This document shows positions 43,711 through 54,788 of a stretch of 64,000 bases of DNA, one piece after another. The stretch lies in contig QEVR01000002.1 in assembly GCA_003576745.1 (NCBI GenBank), positions 1 through 64,000 of the forward strand, given 5' to 3'. The position numbers and the translations under genes were made by a program. Under the pieces are notes generated by a model. That model was given only the letters and a program-made list of their open reading frames with translations. It had not been told where the DNA came from and searched no databases. This stretch comes from Candidatus Uhrbacteria bacterium. Lineage in GTDB: Bacteria > Patescibacteriota > Patescibacteriia > 2-12-FULL-60-25. Positions within the stretch are counted from its first letter, which is position 1, and the number at the start of each line of letters is the position of its first letter.

Positions 43711-44271
43711 ATGAATATTATCGAAGCTGCGTACGCCGCCGAAGAAGCGGCTGAACATGCGGATCCGAGCGTGCTCGGGATGTTCGGCGTTGACTGGTCA
43801 TTGCTCGCCGCACAGCTTCTGAATTTCGGCATTCTCCTGTTCGTCCTGCATAGATGGGTATACAAACCACTGCTCAAAACCATCGATGAGCGCCGAGAGA
43901 ATATCGAAACAGGTCTGCGCCAGTCCAAAGAGGCAGAAACAGCTCTTCGGGAAGCCGAGGCCCGTCAGCAGGCCGTGCTTACGGCAGCCCGCAAAGAGGC
44001 AACCGTCATCGTCGATGATGCGAAAAAGAGGGGTGAACAAGAAAAAGAACGCAGGCTCAAAGCGTCGAACGAACTTATTGAGTCAAAGCTTCAGGAAGCG
44101 AAACATCAAATAACGCTGGAAAAAAAGGCAACGGAAGTAGCCGTAAAGCAGCACGTCGCCGACCTCGTTGCGGACGCTTCGGAAAAAGTCGCGGCTCTGG
44201 GGCTGAAGGAGAGCCAGCAGCGATCGCTTATTGAACAGGCTCTTCGGGAACTCGAACAGACGAAGCTATGA
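43711..44271 (+). CDS. atpF: ATP synthase Fo subunit b
   Basis: Peripheral stalk of the ATP synthase. In 186 residues there is an unusually long N-terminal stretch (MNIIEAAYAAEEAAEHADPS) before the single membrane helix (LLAAQLLNFGILLFVLHRWV), then YKPLLKTIDERRENIETGL, and a long charged coiled coil to the C-terminus (TAARKEATVIVDDAKKRGEQ). The fold and order are typical. It overlaps atpH by 4 nt. Confidence 0.93.
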   Translation: MNIIEAAYAAEEAAEHADPSVLGMFGVDWSLLAAQLLNFGILLFVLHRWVYKPLLKTIDERRENIETGLRQSKEAETALREAEARQQAVLTAARKEATVIVDDAKKRGEQEKERRLKASNELIESKLQEAKHQITLEKKATEVAVKQHVADLVADASEKVAALGLKESQQRSLIEQALRELEQTKL

Positions 44272-44792
44272 GCACCATGAGCCTGCGCAGTATCGCTGAA
44301 GCATACGTTTCCGTTCTTCCAAAACACACGGATGCGGTTCAGGAAATTTCCCGCGCGACGGATATATTAGCTTTCGTGCCAGAACTGAGGGCTTTCGTTG
44401 GTGATGCATCCATACCCGTGGAAGATCGGCTGCAGGCCATACGGCTCGCATGCCCCTCTCTTTCCAAAGAAACGGTAAATGTTCTGCTTCTTCTTGGAGA
44501 ACATGGAATGCATCGGGATCTAGACAGGTTTCTTCTTCACGTCACACGCGAATCCGCCGTGCTCCATAAACTCCGCTACGCGACGGTGACTTCCGCCGTC
44601 CGCATGAAACAGCAGGAACAGCAAAAACTTGAAGCCATCCTATCGGAAAAACTAAAACGAAAGGTTCGCGTCACCTATATGGTGGAAACCGCCATTCTGG
44701 GAGGACTTCGCATCTCCCTGGATGACTGGCTATTCGACGCAAGCGTCCAAGGACGCCTTCACCGACTTCGCCTCGCCCTTCATACGACCTGA
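44268..44792 (+). CDS. atpH: ATP synthase F1 subunit delta
   Basis: Connects the peripheral stalk to the F1 head. The 174 residues have an N-terminal helical domain ([14 protein letters not shown], a family-typical start) and a C-terminal part with [20 protein letters not shown] and [20 protein letters not shown], the latter matching the conserved GGxxIxxxxxxxDxS end of the family. A nearby Met (MSTMS) gives two possible starts. It overlaps atpF and is 5 nt before atpA. Confidence 0.92.
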   Translation: MSTMSLRSIAEAYVSVLPKHTDAVQEISRATDILAFVPELRAFVGDASIPVEDRLQAIRLACPSLSKETVNVLLLLGEHGMHRDLDRFLLHVTRESAVLHKLRYATVTSAVRMKQQEQQKLEAILSEKLKRKVRVTYMVETAILGGLRISLDDWLFDASVQGRLHRLRLALHTT

Positions 44793-44797
44793 TCATT

Positions 44798-46315
44798 ATG
44801 TCTGAAAAACTCTCCACAAACGCACAGGACATTGTCGCGCAGCTGAAAAAACAAATCTCTTCATTCGCTGCTACCGCGGCCGCAGAAGAAACAGGCCGGG
44901 TCCGCCAGGTTGGCGACGGCATTGCTTCGATTTCGGGGCTGTCAAAAGCAAGCGCCATGGAAATGATCGAATTTGAAAACGGAATCGTCGGCGTGGCACT
45001 GAACCTTGAAGAAGACGTGGTAGGGGCAGTTATTCTGGGACGGACGGAAGGTATTGAAGAAGGGCAATCCGTAAAGGCAACAGGACGAATTTTGAGCATT
45101 CCTGTGGGAAAAATGATGACGGGCCGAGTGATAAACCCCCTTGGAGAGGCTATTGATGGAAAAGGAAAGATTTCATCCAAAGAGCTGTATCCTATAGAAA
45201 AAGTTGCACCGGGCGTGATGACGCGCGAGCCGGTAAACCGCCCGCTCATGACCGGCATCAAGGCGATTGACTCCATGATCCCCATCGGCAGGGGACAGCG
45301 CGAACTTATTATCGGCGACCGCCAAACAGGAAAAACAGCGATAGCCGTCGATACGATTCTGAATCAAAAAGGTCAGAGCGTGCATTGCATATACGTCGCC
45401 ATCGGCCAGAAAGAATCCAAAGTGGCGAAAATCGTCCAGAGACTCAAGGACGAAGGAGCCATGGACTACACCACGGTTGTGGTCGCGGGCGCATCGGACC
45501 CCGCCTCTCTGCAGTTCATTGCTCCGTATGCCGGCGTTACCATTGGAGAATGGTTCATGGATCGCGGCGAGGATGTCCTCGTTATCTACGACGATCTGTC
45601 AAAACACGCATGGTCCTATCGGGAATTCTCCCTGCTTCTCCGCCGTCCGCCGGGACGCGAAGCGTATCCGGGAGACGTGTTCTACCTTCACTCGCGTCTG
45701 TTGGAACGCGCGGCTCGCAGAAACGCACAACATGGCGGCGGATCCATTACGGCGCTTCCAATCATCGAAACACAGGCGGGCGACGTGTCGGCGTATATTC
45801 CCACGAATGTCATTTCCATTACGGACGGGCAGATTTACCTCGAAAGCGACTTATTTTACAAAGGCATACGCCCAGCAGTAAACGTGGGCCTTTCCGTGTC
45901 CCGCGTAGGAGGCGCGGCACAAACAAAAGTCATGAAAAAGGTATCCGGTCAGCTTCGGCTGGACCTGGCCCAATTTCGTGAACTGGAGGCCTTTTCACAA
46001 TTCGCGACCGATCTCGACGAAACCACTCGCAAACAGATCGAGCGGGGACGCAGAACCGTTGAAGTTCTCAAACAAGGACAATATCAGCCCATGGAAATGT
46101 CCCATCAGGTTGCCGTTATTTATGCGGTTACAAAGGGCTTTCTGGACGTAATTCCCGTAGAACGGGTCCTTGAATGGGAGCAGGGATTCCACGCACACCT
46201 GGATGCAAGCGAACAGGATCTCATAGAAACGCTCCGGGAGAAAGCCGTCCTCGACGAACGTACGGAAACCCTCCTAAAACAAGCGATAGAACGGTGGAAT
46301 TCGATGTTTTTGTAA
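44798..46315 (+). CDS. atpA: ATP synthase F1 subunit alpha
   Basis: Non-catalytic nucleotide-binding subunit of the F1 hexamer. At 505 residues it is full length. Key parts: N-terminal crown ([20 protein letters not shown]), P-loop [40 protein letters not shown], the Walker B region [20 protein letters not shown], the alpha-subunit signature [17 protein letters not shown] and a C-terminal helical bundle. The Gln in RQTGKT marks alpha rather than beta. The operon is interrupted after it by a dispersed repeat at 46330. Confidence 0.98.
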   Translation: MSEKLSTNAQDIVAQLKKQISSFAATAAAEETGRVRQVGDGIASISGLSKASAMEMIEFENGIVGVALNLEEDVVGAVILGRTEGIEEGQSVKATGRILSIPVGKMMTGRVINPLGEAIDGKGKISSKELYPIEKVAPGVMTREPVNRPLMTGIKAIDSMIPIGRGQRELIIGDRQTGKTAIAVDTILNQKGQSVHCIYVAIGQKESKVAKIVQRLKDEGAMDYTTVVVAGASDPASLQFIAPYAGVTIGEWFMDRGEDVLVIYDDLSKHAWSYREFSLLLRRPPGREAYPGDVFYLHSRLLERAARRNAQHGGGSITALPIIETQAGDVSAYIPTNVISITDGQIYLESDLFYKGIRPAVNVGLSVSRVGGAAQTKVMKKVSGQLRLDLAQFRELEAFSQFATDLDETTRKQIERGRRTVEVLKQGQYQPMEMSHQVAVIYAVTKGFLDVIPVERVLEWEQGFHAHLDASEQDLIETLREKAVLDERTETLLKQAIERWNSMFL

Positions 46316-46329
46316 GCCTAAAGATCGGA

Positions 46330-46428
46330 GAACGTTACATGGGAAAGGGCTAAGGGGAAATAATGGTCCCCCTACGCAACTACGTACTCTCCCCCCTACT
46401 CCCTCCTCCCTCATTCTATCGCAACCTT
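46330..46428 (-). repeat. Dispersed intergenic repeat, copy 6, inside the atp operon
   Basis: Read on the minus strand: gagggaggagggagtagggg, gtacgtagttgcgtagg, then a hairpin GGGGGA-ccattatt-TCCCC (46372-46355) and gccctttccc. It fills the atpA-atpG gap. Confidence 0.85.
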
Positions 46429-46432
46429 CCCT

Positions 46433-47329
46433 ATGGCCGTTTCAACAAGACTCATCAAACGACGCATAAAATCCATTGCGAACACGAAAAAAATCACCAA
46501 GGCAATGGAGCTTGTTGCTGCTTCAAAAATGAAAAAGTCCGTTGAATTGACCATTTCCTCGCGCGGATACGCAAACGATGTCCGCACGCTAGTGAGCGAA
46601 ATCATGCATACGGTGGATCCCGAGGCGCATGCAATGCTGACGGGGCGAATGGATGCAACAGGAGAGCGCAAGATAACGGCCCTGCGTACCCTTGTCCTCG
46701 TATGCACGTCGGATCGCGGTCTCTGCGGAAGTTTTAATGCCCAAAGCCTGAAAAAAGCGTTCGAATTTATCCGATCGCGTTCCTCGGATGACATACGCAT
46801 CGTTACCGTCGGACGACGCGGAGAACGAGCCTCTCGGCGGGCAGGCTTTTCAATTGCAGCCTCTTTTGATGCGATCTCAAGCGCTCCAAGTTACGCTGCG
46901 GCGAAACCCGTCGGAGATTATGTCACAGAAGAATTCGCGAATGGCAAAGTGGATCGGGTTTTTATGGTGTATATGGATTATCGCGGCGCCATGAGCCAGA
47001 TACCGACCATTGAACAGCTGTTGCCGATTATTCCGGAGACAACGGAATTGTTCAGCGCAAGCGACAACGTCTCCGGGATTACGTTCGAACCGAATCCTTC
47101 GCGGGTTCTGGATGAACTGCTCCCGAGACTCGTTGAAATGCGCGTGTATCAGGGACTTCTTGAATCCTCCGCTTCAGAACATTCCGCACGGATGATCGCC
47201 ATGCGAAGCGCTACGGATAATGCGAATACCATGCTCGATGAACTCACCCTTACGTATAACCAGGCGCGCCAGGCGGGGATTACGCAGGAAATTTCGGAAA
47301 TATCCGCCGGCAAAGCAGCGCTTGAATAG
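46433..47329 (+). CDS. atpG: ATP synthase F1 subunit gamma
   Basis: Central rotor shaft of the F1 head. The 298 residues begin with the conserved N-terminal helix (TRLIKRRIKSIANTKKITKA, then MELVAASKMKKS), followed by the Rossmann-like middle (LVLVCTSDRGLCGSFNAQSL) and end in the C-terminal shaft helix with ARMIAMRSATDNANTMLDEL and LTYNQARQAGITQEISEI, the gamma signature. The ATG at 46433 begins just after a dispersed repeat that separates it from atpA. The product must still be balanced with the other subunits, so read-through of the repeat or a local promoter is implied. Confidence 0.97.
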   Translation: MAVSTRLIKRRIKSIANTKKITKAMELVAASKMKKSVELTISSRGYANDVRTLVSEIMHTVDPEAHAMLTGRMDATGERKITALRTLVLVCTSDRGLCGSFNAQSLKKAFEFIRSRSSDDIRIVTVGRRGERASRRAGFSIAASFDAISSAPSYAAAKPVGDYVTEEFANGKVDRVFMVYMDYRGAMSQIPTIEQLLPIIPETTELFSASDNVSGITFEPNPSRVLDELLPRLVEMRVYQGLLESSASEHSARMIAMRSATDNANTMLDELTLTYNQARQAGITQEISEISAGKAALE

Positions 47330-48741
<1,412 letters not shown>

Positions 48742-48742
<1 letters not shown>

Positions 48743-48940
48743 GGTGGCGTAGGACGTAGTGCGTGAGTCATGCGGGTGGGATGCGAAGAGTACGTAGGAC
48801 GTCGTTGCATGGTTGCGTAGGAGGACATCATTCTACCCGAACCCGAACCCGAACCAGTTCCCTTTTACCATTTACTAAAAGCTGTCATCTGCAATCTTCC
48901 CCATAACCCGAGATCCCGTTCCCTTATTCGCCCAGAGACT
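48742..48940 (+). repeat. Dispersed intergenic repeat, copy 7, between atpD and atpC
   Basis: Contains gggatgcgaagagtacgtag, ggttgcgtaggaggacatc, cgaacccgaacccgaacc and cataacccgagatcccg. The hairpin core is weaker here than in other copies. No gene. Confidence 0.85.
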
Positions 48941-48947
48941 CATTACC

Positions 48948-49406
48948 ATGAATATCCTGTTTAAACTCGTTACCCCCGAACGCACTGTCTTCCAGGAAGA
49001 CGTTCTTTCGGTAACCCTTCCCACGGAAGACGGAGAAATCACGATTTTGCCAGAACATATCGATCTCGTATCAAAACTCAAACCGGGCGTGGCAGAACTC
49101 CGCAGGCCGGACGGATCGCTTGAGGAGGTTGCTGTGAGCGGCGGATTCATTCAGGTTCTGAACGGATCTCGCATTACCGTGCTGGCTGATACGGCAGAGC
49201 GAGGTGAGGAACTATCCCTCGAGGTCATTGAACAGGCAAAAGCAAGAGCCGAGGCCGTTATGAAAGAAAAAATTGCGGCAGGGGACATAAGTTATGCGGA
49301 TTCGGCGGCGCACCTTGAACGGGAGCTGGCACGATACAAAGCTGCCATGCGTTACGCGAGACGCAGGGGAATTCGCACGTCAATGCATCCATCAACGGGC
49401 GCATAG
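48948..49406 (+). CDS. atpC: ATP synthase F1 subunit epsilon
   Basis: Regulatory subunit on the central stalk. The 152 residues have the N-terminal beta-sandwich (LFKLVTPERTVFQEDVLSVT, LPTEDGEITILPEHIDLVSK, AVSGGFIQVLNGSRITVLAD), followed by a two-helix C-terminal hairpin (about 95-150) that can inhibit ATP hydrolysis. The order atpI-B-E-F-H-A-G-D-C is the canonical bacterial one. It starts 205 nt after atpD, with a dispersed repeat in between. Confidence 0.95.
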   Translation: MNILFKLVTPERTVFQEDVLSVTLPTEDGEITILPEHIDLVSKLKPGVAELRRPDGSLEEVAVSGGFIQVLNGSRITVLADTAERGEELSLEVIEQAKARAEAVMKEKIAAGDISYADSAAHLERELARYKAAMRYARRRGIRTSMHPSTGA

Positions 49407-49465
49407 AGGCGCATGTTCCGCCACGCCTCCTTTACGGATTTGCCATTTCCGCTTTTACTGTTCCT

Positions 49466-49999
49466 ATGCGCTGCTTTATCGCTATCCCGCTGGCAGACGA
49501 ACTTCGAGACCTTCTTTCGGCCTCTCTTTCATCTTCGGACAGGCCGAGAAGCGTGAGGCGCATTGATGACGCTCTCTGGCATCTAACCGTTGCATTTCTC
49601 GGGGACATTGTGGAGGGCTCTATTCCAAAAATCATCAAAGCCCTCTCCTACATACGGGACTGTCCGGGTACCATTGCTCTCCATTCATTTGAAACCTTTC
49701 CGGCGCATCGCCGGTCTCTCATCGTAGCTGCCGGATCAGCCGAACCCGCAGGGGATTGGAATGCATTCGTTCAGGATATCCGGAATGCCGTTCGTCCGTA
49801 TGCGCCAGGTATGGACGAGAAGGCCTGGCATGCGCATATTACCCTCTGTAGAGCGAACAAGAATGAAATGTTGCCTCCTTGGCGCAAGGATTTCGGCCCT
49901 GTCACATGGAAGCCCGGCGGATTTGCTCTAATTCAAAGCGCTCTGTCAGAAACAGGTCCTATCTACAGAACCCTCCATGAATTCCCTTTCAAGCATTGA
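49466..49999 (+). CDS. thpR: RNA 2',3'-cyclic phosphodiesterase (2H family, ThpR/LigT)
   Basis: Two-histidine phosphoesterase that opens 2',3'-cyclic phosphates on RNA. In 177 residues the paired catalytic motifs are WHLTVAFLG (HxT) and WHAHITLCR (HxT), with the family start MRCFIAIPL and a central YIRDCPGTIALHSFETFPA. The ATG at 49466 follows the atp operon by 59 nt. Its end overlaps the next gene by 23 nt. Confidence 0.93.
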   Translation: MRCFIAIPLADELRDLLSASLSSSDRPRSVRRIDDALWHLTVAFLGDIVEGSIPKIIKALSYIRDCPGTIALHSFETFPAHRRSLIVAAGSAEPAGDWNAFVQDIRNAVRPYAPGMDEKAWHAHITLCRANKNEMLPPWRKDFGPVTWKPGGFALIQSALSETGPIYRTLHEFPFKH

Positions 50000-50738
50000 G
50001 CTATTCGGCGTTCCCGTGGAAAGCGCAGAACCGGATGCGCTCATTTCGTTCCTCCGTTCATCTGACCGTCGTATGTGGATTGTCACGGCGAACCCTGAAA
50101 TTCTGGTACATGCGCAAAAACACCCCGAGTACGCACGCACCCTGCGCGCAGCGGATATGAGACTCGCGGATGGATTTGGCATCGTTCTTGCCGGTCTGCT
50201 GTATGGAAAACGCATTCGACGATTGCCCGGCGCGGACTTGGCAGAGGCGCTTATCGCATGGGCCGCAGAAGACGGGCTTACCGTGGGCATGATCGGGGGC
50301 GGGAAGGGGATAGCTGCACGCGCATTCCTCAAACTTGTAGAGCAGTATCCGCGCCTCAAAGGGTTTGTCGCGAGCGGAGGAATCGTGAACGAGAACGGCG
50401 ACGGTGACGAAGATCATGCCCGAAACATTGATATCCTCTCGATGAACAGGCCGGATATCCTTTTGGTTGCCTTCGGGCATCCAAAACAAGAGCGATGGAT
50501 CGAACGTCACCGAACAATGTTTACTTCGGCAAAAATCATTGTCGGCGTTGGCGGAACATTCGACTATTGGGCAGGAACTTCCCGAGCGCCCAGTTGGATG
50601 CGGCGCTCCGGTCTGGAATGGCTCTATCGACTTTACCGAGAACCGAAACGATGGAAGCGAATCGCGACAGCCGTGATCGTTTTTCCCATTCTCGCGATCG
50701 CAGATCGTTTGCGTATGCTGCAGTCTCTCGACCATTAA
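49977..50738 (+). CDS. WecG/TagA/CpsF-family glycosyltransferase (GT26)
   Basis: Transfers an N-acetylmannosamine-type sugar to an undecaprenyl-linked acceptor in surface polymer synthesis, near the inner membrane. The 253 residues match the family: IVTANPEILVHAQKHPEYAR, MRLADGFGIVLAG, RLPGADLAEAL, IGGGKGIAARAF, the signature VAFGHPKQERWI and GVGGTFDYWAGTSRAPSW. A C-terminal basic/hydrophobic tail (EPKRWKRIATAVIVFPILAI) fits membrane association. It overlaps thpR by 23 nt in another frame. Confidence 0.93.
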   Translation: MNSLSSIELFGVPVESAEPDALISFLRSSDRRMWIVTANPEILVHAQKHPEYARTLRAADMRLADGFGIVLAGLLYGKRIRRLPGADLAEALIAWAAEDGLTVGMIGGGKGIAARAFLKLVEQYPRLKGFVASGGIVNENGDGDEDHARNIDILSMNRPDILLVAFGHPKQERWIERHRTMFTSAKIIVGVGGTFDYWAGTSRAPSWMRRSGLEWLYRLYREPKRWKRIATAVIVFPILAIADRLRMLQSLDH

Positions 50739-50766
50739 GTACCGATCCGCTACCCTAATGCATCAT

Positions 50767-52236
50767 ATGAGCGTTCGCGTACGCATGGCGCCGAGCCCCA
50801 CCGGATATTTGCATATCGGCAATCTCCGGACCGCGTTGTATAACGAATTCTTCGCGCGCCATCACTGCGGAACGCTGATTTTGCGCATCGAAGATACGGA
50901 TCGCGCGCGATACATCGAAGGCGCCACGGAATCGCTCTGCCGCTCCCTTCGAGCCATGCACATTCTGCCGGACGAAGGCGTATGGATAAACGAAGCCGGC
51001 CAATTGATCGAACGCGGAGACTATGCTCCGTATCTCCAGTCAAAACGCGCGGAACGGCATCGCGAGTATGCGCAAAAACTCATTGCGATGGGAAAGGCGT
51101 ATGTCTGTTTTTGTTCGCCGGCGGTTCTCGACAAGATGCGTCAGGAACAGCAAAAAGCGGGAATGGCGCCGAGATATGATGGCCGTTGCCGTCTGCTTCA
51201 TCCGGAAGAAAGCGCTGCGCGAGTCTCGGCAGGAGAATCGCACGTGATCCGGCTTGCGTTTCCAAGGGAGGGGAGTGTAACGGTGATGGATGAAATTCGC
51301 GGGGACGTTGTCTTCGACTGGAATGAGCTGGATGATCAAGTCATCATCAAATCCGACGGCATGCCCACCTATCACCTCGCCGCAACATGCGACGATCATG
51401 ACATGTGGATTACGCATGTTATCCGCGGAGAAGAATGGCTGCCTTCAACGCCAAAACACCTTTTTATCTACGAAGCGTTCGGGTGGAAGCCGCCAATATT
51501 CGCCCACCTGCCATTGCTTCTGAACCCGGACAAAACAAAGCTTTCCAAGCGACAGGGCGACGTTTCTGTTGAAGATTTTCTGGCAAAAGGGTATTTGCCC
51601 GAAGCCCTACTGAATTTCGTGGCACTGCTTGGCTGGAATCCAAGCGGCGACCGTGAAATCTATACGCACGACGAACTGCGCTCTGCCTTTGAGCTGGAAA
51701 AAGTCAACAAAAGCGGAGCAGTTCTGAATCTGGAAAAACTGGATTGGATGAATGCGGAATACCTGAAGTCCATGGACACGGATGCGTATTTGGATCTCGT
51801 CTTACCGGAACTTCGGAAGCTTGGCGGCGACGAGGCCCTTCAAAAGCGCGTGGCAATGCTTATCCGCAGCAGGCTGATTCGCCTGTCGGACGTCCCTGAC
51901 GTGTCCGGAGAGTATTTTCACCCTCTCCGTAACCTAAACCCGTCCATAATCCCCTGGAAAGGCCAGCAACCTGCCGATGTGAAGGAAAAACTCGCGGCGG
52001 CCAGGGAAGAGCTGGCGGGATTACCCGACTATCTTTGGGCATCGACAGACGACCTTGAACATCACATAAAAGAATGGATTACGCGCCGAGCATGGCAGAA
52101 CGGACCAGTACTGTGGCCTCTTCGGGTTGCTCTTTCGGGCAGGGAAAAATCGCCAAGTCCCTTTGAACTCCTGTATGTGCTGGGAAGGGAAGCATCGCTT
52201 GCCCGTATACAGGCGGCTATCGATTCCCTACAATAG
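50767..52236 (+). CDS. gltX: Glutamyl-tRNA synthetase
   Basis: Charges tRNA-Glu, and possibly tRNA-Gln for later amidation. In 489 residues: VRVRMAPSPTGYLHIGNLRT (HIGH as HIGN), LRIEDTDRARYIEGA, the zinc-like segment CFCSPAVLDKM, YHLAATCDDHDMWITHVIRG, KMSKS as KTKLSKRQGD, and an anticodon-binding helical bundle at the C-terminus. The ATG at 50767 is preferred over one 9 nt upstream because MSVRVRMAPSPTG is the usual start. Confidence 0.95.
   Translation: MSVRVRMAPSPTGYLHIGNLRTALYNEFFARHHCGTLILRIEDTDRARYIEGATESLCRSLRAMHILPDEGVWINEAGQLIERGDYAPYLQSKRAERHREYAQKLIAMGKAYVCFCSPAVLDKMRQEQQKAGMAPRYDGRCRLLHPEESAARVSAGESHVIRLAFPREGSVTVMDEIRGDVVFDWNELDDQVIIKSDGMPTYHLAATCDDHDMWITHVIRGEEWLPSTPKHLFIYEAFGWKPPIFAHLPLLLNPDKTKLSKRQGDVSVEDFLAKGYLPEALLNFVALLGWNPSGDREIYTHDELRSAFELEKVNKSGAVLNLEKLDWMNAEYLKSMDTDAYLDLVLPELRKLGGDEALQKRVAMLIRSRLIRLSDVPDVSGEYFHPLRNLNPSIIPWKGQQPADVKEKLAAAREELAGLPDYLWASTDDLEHHIKEWITRRAWQNGPVLWPLRVALSGREKSPSPFELLYVLGREASLARIQAAIDSLQ
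52229..52234 (+). promoter_or_regulatory. -10 box (TACAAT) for the M23 gene
   Basis: TACAAT ends 6 nt before the ATG at 52241 and overlaps the gltX stop region. Confidence 0.45.
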
Positions 52237-52240
52237 AGCC

Positions 52241-53506
52241 ATGACACGGAAGGGTATCGTTCTGTGCGTTTTAGCGGCTTTCGCGGTCGCTGTATTAGAC
52301 GTATCGGCTGTTTCCGCAGCATCCAGCGACGTAGATTCGCTCAATACGGAAATACAAAAGCGACAGGATAGGGTAAAAGAGATCGATTCGCTCATCAAAT
52401 CCTATAATGAAAAAATCAACGAACGCCGAAGCGAAGCGCAATCTCTTGAAAATCAGATTATCCTCCTTGAGAACCGCATTAAAGAAAAGGAACTTTCCGT
52501 AGAACGATCCAGAATTGAAATCGAATCCTTAACGTTGGAATTGCAGCTGCTCGGCGGTGAAATAGAATCCAAAGAACTGCGTATCGGCAAGCAAAAAGAA
52601 CTTATTGCCGTATTGATTCGGAGCATCCACGAAAAGGATTCTGTTTCGACATTCGATGTCCTGCTCACGCGTCCAACCCTCTCCGGGTTTTTTGCGGAAC
52701 TCGAAGACCTCAAAAAACTAGAACGGGATCTCGGGTCAACGCTCGACAGAGTCAAAGAAGTAAAACGCGACCTCGAAGAAAAAAAGAAAAATCGAGAAGC
52801 AAAACAACAGGCGGTAAAGGCGGAGCAAAGCAGGCTCAAGAAAGAGCAACTGGCTCTCCAGGGAGAAAAGAACTACAAAGAATCATTGATTGCGGAGACC
52901 AAAGACAAGGAACAAGAATTCAAAAGTATTTTGTATGAGCTCAAACAACAACAGCAGGTGACGCAGAGCACGATTTCCGATTTAGAAAAGCGTCTGGCAG
53001 AAAAACTGAAGAGCGTTGACGATGTGCTCGCGCGCGGGGATTACTTCCTGAACTGGCCTATTTACCCCTCCCGCGGGATTACAGCGATTTTCCATGACCC
53101 CACCTATCCTTTCCGGCACTTATTCGAACATTCGGGAGTAGATATCCGCGCCGCCGTAGGAACGGATGTAAAAAGCGCCGGTGGGGGATATGTCGCCTGG
53201 AATAAAACGGGGAGAATGTACGGCAATTACACCATGATCGTGCATCCTGGAGGGATTGCAACGGTATACGCCCATTTGTCCAAATTCCTCGCCCAGCCCG
53301 ACACATATGTCGAACGAGGTGATTCCATCGCTCTTTCCGGAGGCATGCCGGGAGCGCCGGGAGCGGGATTTTCCAATGGACCGCATTTGCATTTCGAAGT
53401 ACGGCAAAACGGTATTCCTGTTGAGCCGGAAGGATTTTTGCCCGCAGTCCCGAATGATTTTTATGACTATTACGATGACTATAAGCGTCTTGGTGTGCGG
53501 CTCTAG
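52241..53506 (+). CDS. Murein hydrolase activator / M23 peptidase (EnvC/NlpD-like)
   Basis: A secreted 421-residue protein with signal peptide MTRKGIVLCVLAAFAVAVLD (cut near VSA), a long coiled coil (about 30-285, with heptads such as IQKRQDRVKEIDSLIKSYNE), and a C-terminal peptidase M23 domain. The zinc site is visible: FEHSGVDIRAAVG (HxxxD) and NGPHLHFEVRQNG (HxH). The domain order is like EnvC, which activates amidases during cell separation; the metal ligands suggest this one may be active itself. The ATG at 52241 begins the signal peptide and follows a TACAAT box; the long upstream frame overlaps gltX. Confidence 0.92.
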   Translation: MTRKGIVLCVLAAFAVAVLDVSAVSAASSDVDSLNTEIQKRQDRVKEIDSLIKSYNEKINERRSEAQSLENQIILLENRIKEKELSVERSRIEIESLTLELQLLGGEIESKELRIGKQKELIAVLIRSIHEKDSVSTFDVLLTRPTLSGFFAELEDLKKLERDLGSTLDRVKEVKRDLEEKKKNREAKQQAVKAEQSRLKKEQLALQGEKNYKESLIAETKDKEQEFKSILYELKQQQQVTQSTISDLEKRLAEKLKSVDDVLARGDYFLNWPIYPSRGITAIFHDPTYPFRHLFEHSGVDIRAAVGTDVKSAGGGYVAWNKTGRMYGNYTMIVHPGGIATVYAHLSKFLAQPDTYVERGDSIALSGGMPGAPGAGFSNGPHLHFEVRQNGIPVEPEGFLPAVPNDFYDYYDDYKRLGVRL

Positions 53507-53507
53507 G

Positions 53508-53602
53508 AAACAGGGAGTAGGGGAAGAGGACGTAGTTACGTAGGGGGAGCATAACTTCCCACGAACCCCGAACCCTGTTCCTTCTGCCATTTTGCCAGCG
53601 GT
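53508..53602 (+). repeat. Dispersed intergenic repeat, copy 8, with hairpin core
   Basis: Contains cagggagtaggggaagagg, acgtagttacgtaggg, a hairpin GGGAG-cataa-CTTCCC (about 53543-53560), and cgaaccccgaaccctgttcc. It lies between the M23 and dus stops. Confidence 0.85.
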
Positions 53603-53606
53603 TCGT

Positions 53607-54596
53607 TCATTCTCGTGGTGCAGAATACGGCAGATCGCGGAGAACGGCTTCCAATTCTTCAAGCGTGGAAATACGCACCAGTTTCGCTCGCAATTCCATA
53701 ATGTCGATCCACGGATAGTCGGACTTCAAATCCTTTTTGAAATAATAGGGGAGATGCTTTCGGAGTTTTACCAGTCCGCGTTCGCCGTAACGTTCGGCAT
53801 GAAGTTTTGCATGCCGAAGAGCAACCTTCACACGTTCCTCGATCGTCGGTTTTGTAAAGGATATGGTGCCATCAAACGCCGCGCGTATTTCACAAAAAAA
53901 CCACGGGTTTCCCAATGCCCCACGTCCGATGAGCATTCCATCCGCCCCTGATTCCGCCAAAGCCGAACGAGCAGTCTCGACATTCACAATGTCGCCATTT
54001 ACCAAAAAAGGAAGCGATGTGCGGGCGCGCGCCTTGCCGACGCTCTTCCAATCGGCCTTGCCGCTATATCCCTGTTCTTTCGTCCTGCCGTGCATCGAAA
54101 TCAAATTCGCGCCTGCGTCTTCGATCACCTTTACGAATTCCAGGCAATCCGTGTCACGAGACCAGCCGAGCCTCGTTTTTACAGACACGGGAATGCTCAC
54201 GGCCTTTTTGACCGCGCGAACAATGGCCGCCGCGCGGTCATGATCGCGAATGAGCGATGCGCCGTTGAAATTCGAAACAATGTTATATACCGGGCACCCC
54301 ATATTAATGTCGATCCCGTCCGGATGATACCGTTCTTCGATAATGTTCGCGGCTTCCGCCATCACAAATGGATTTGATCCGAATATCTGCTGGATAATCG
54401 GCCGTTCGGCCTCGTCGAATTTCGCCATGTCAAGGGTTTTTGCATTGCCGCGCACCACGGCTTCAGAACTCACCATTTCCCGAAAAACCAAAGGCGCTCC
54501 ATGTTCTTTACAGATGAGACAGAACGGCAAATCCGTCATGTCTGCCATAGGCGCCAGAGCGACAATTGGTCGGGGTAGCTGTTTCCAGTCGAGCAT
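53607..54596 (-). CDS. dus: tRNA-dihydrouridine synthase
   Basis: FMN enzyme reducing uridine to dihydrouridine in tRNA D loops. The 329 residues form a TIM barrel: IVALAPMADMTDLPFCLICK (FMN-binding start), IIQQIFGSNPFVMAEAANII, GIDINMGCPVYNIVSNFNG (active-site Cys, but Asn where most family members have Lys), VKTRLGWSRDT, ISMHGRTKEQGYSGKADWKS and DGMLIGRGALGNPWFF. The ATG at 54596 is chosen because TATACG (54610-54605) ends 8 nt upstream. It faces the repeats at 54645. Confidence 0.93.
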   Translation of the reverse strand: MLDWKQLPRPIVALAPMADMTDLPFCLICKEHGAPLVFREMVSSEAVVRGNAKTLDMAKFDEAERPIIQQIFGSNPFVMAEAANIIEERYHPDGIDINMGCPVYNIVSNFNGASLIRDHDRAAAIVRAVKKAVSIPVSVKTRLGWSRDTDCLEFVKVIEDAGANLISMHGRTKEQGYSGKADWKSVGKARARTSLPFLVNGDIVNVETARSALAESGADGMLIGRGALGNPWFFCEIRAAFDGTISFTKPTIEERVKVALRHAKLHAERYGERGLVKLRKHLPYYFKKDLKSDYPWIDIMELRAKLVRISTLEELEAVLRDLPYSAPRE

Positions 54597-54604
54597 GGTT
54601 GGCA

Positions 54605-54610
54605 CGTATA
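54605..54610 (-). promoter_or_regulatory. -10 box (TATACG) for dus
   Basis: TATACG on the minus strand, 8 nt from the dus ATG; leaderless spacing. Confidence 0.45.
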
Positions 54611-54644
54611 GCACGATTCTTGAGGAATGGGTAGATCTCGAGAG

Positions 54645-54773
54645 GGATGCGTGATGCGAAGAGTATGTCGGGCGTGGTGCGTAGGGCGTAGGGGGAAGAG
54701 GACGTGGTTGCGTAGGGGGACATAATTCTCCCCGATCCCCGTAACCCTATCCCTACTTCCTCCTTCCCGCTTC
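54645..54773 (+). repeat. Dispersed intergenic repeat, copy 9, with hairpin core
   Basis: Carries the full module order: gatgcgtgatgcgaagagta, gggcgtggtgcgtagggcg, gaggacgtggttgcgtag, hairpin GGGGGA-cataattc-TCCCC (54715-54733), and ccgtaaccctatcccta. It is the best reference copy in the window. Confidence 0.88.
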
Positions 54774-54776
54774 ATG

Positions 54777-54782
54777 TACACT
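54777..54782 (+). promoter_or_regulatory. -10 box (TACACT) for the gene at 54789
   Basis: TACACT ends 6 nt before the ATG at 54789. Confidence 0.45.
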
Positions 54783-54788
54783 ATCCGC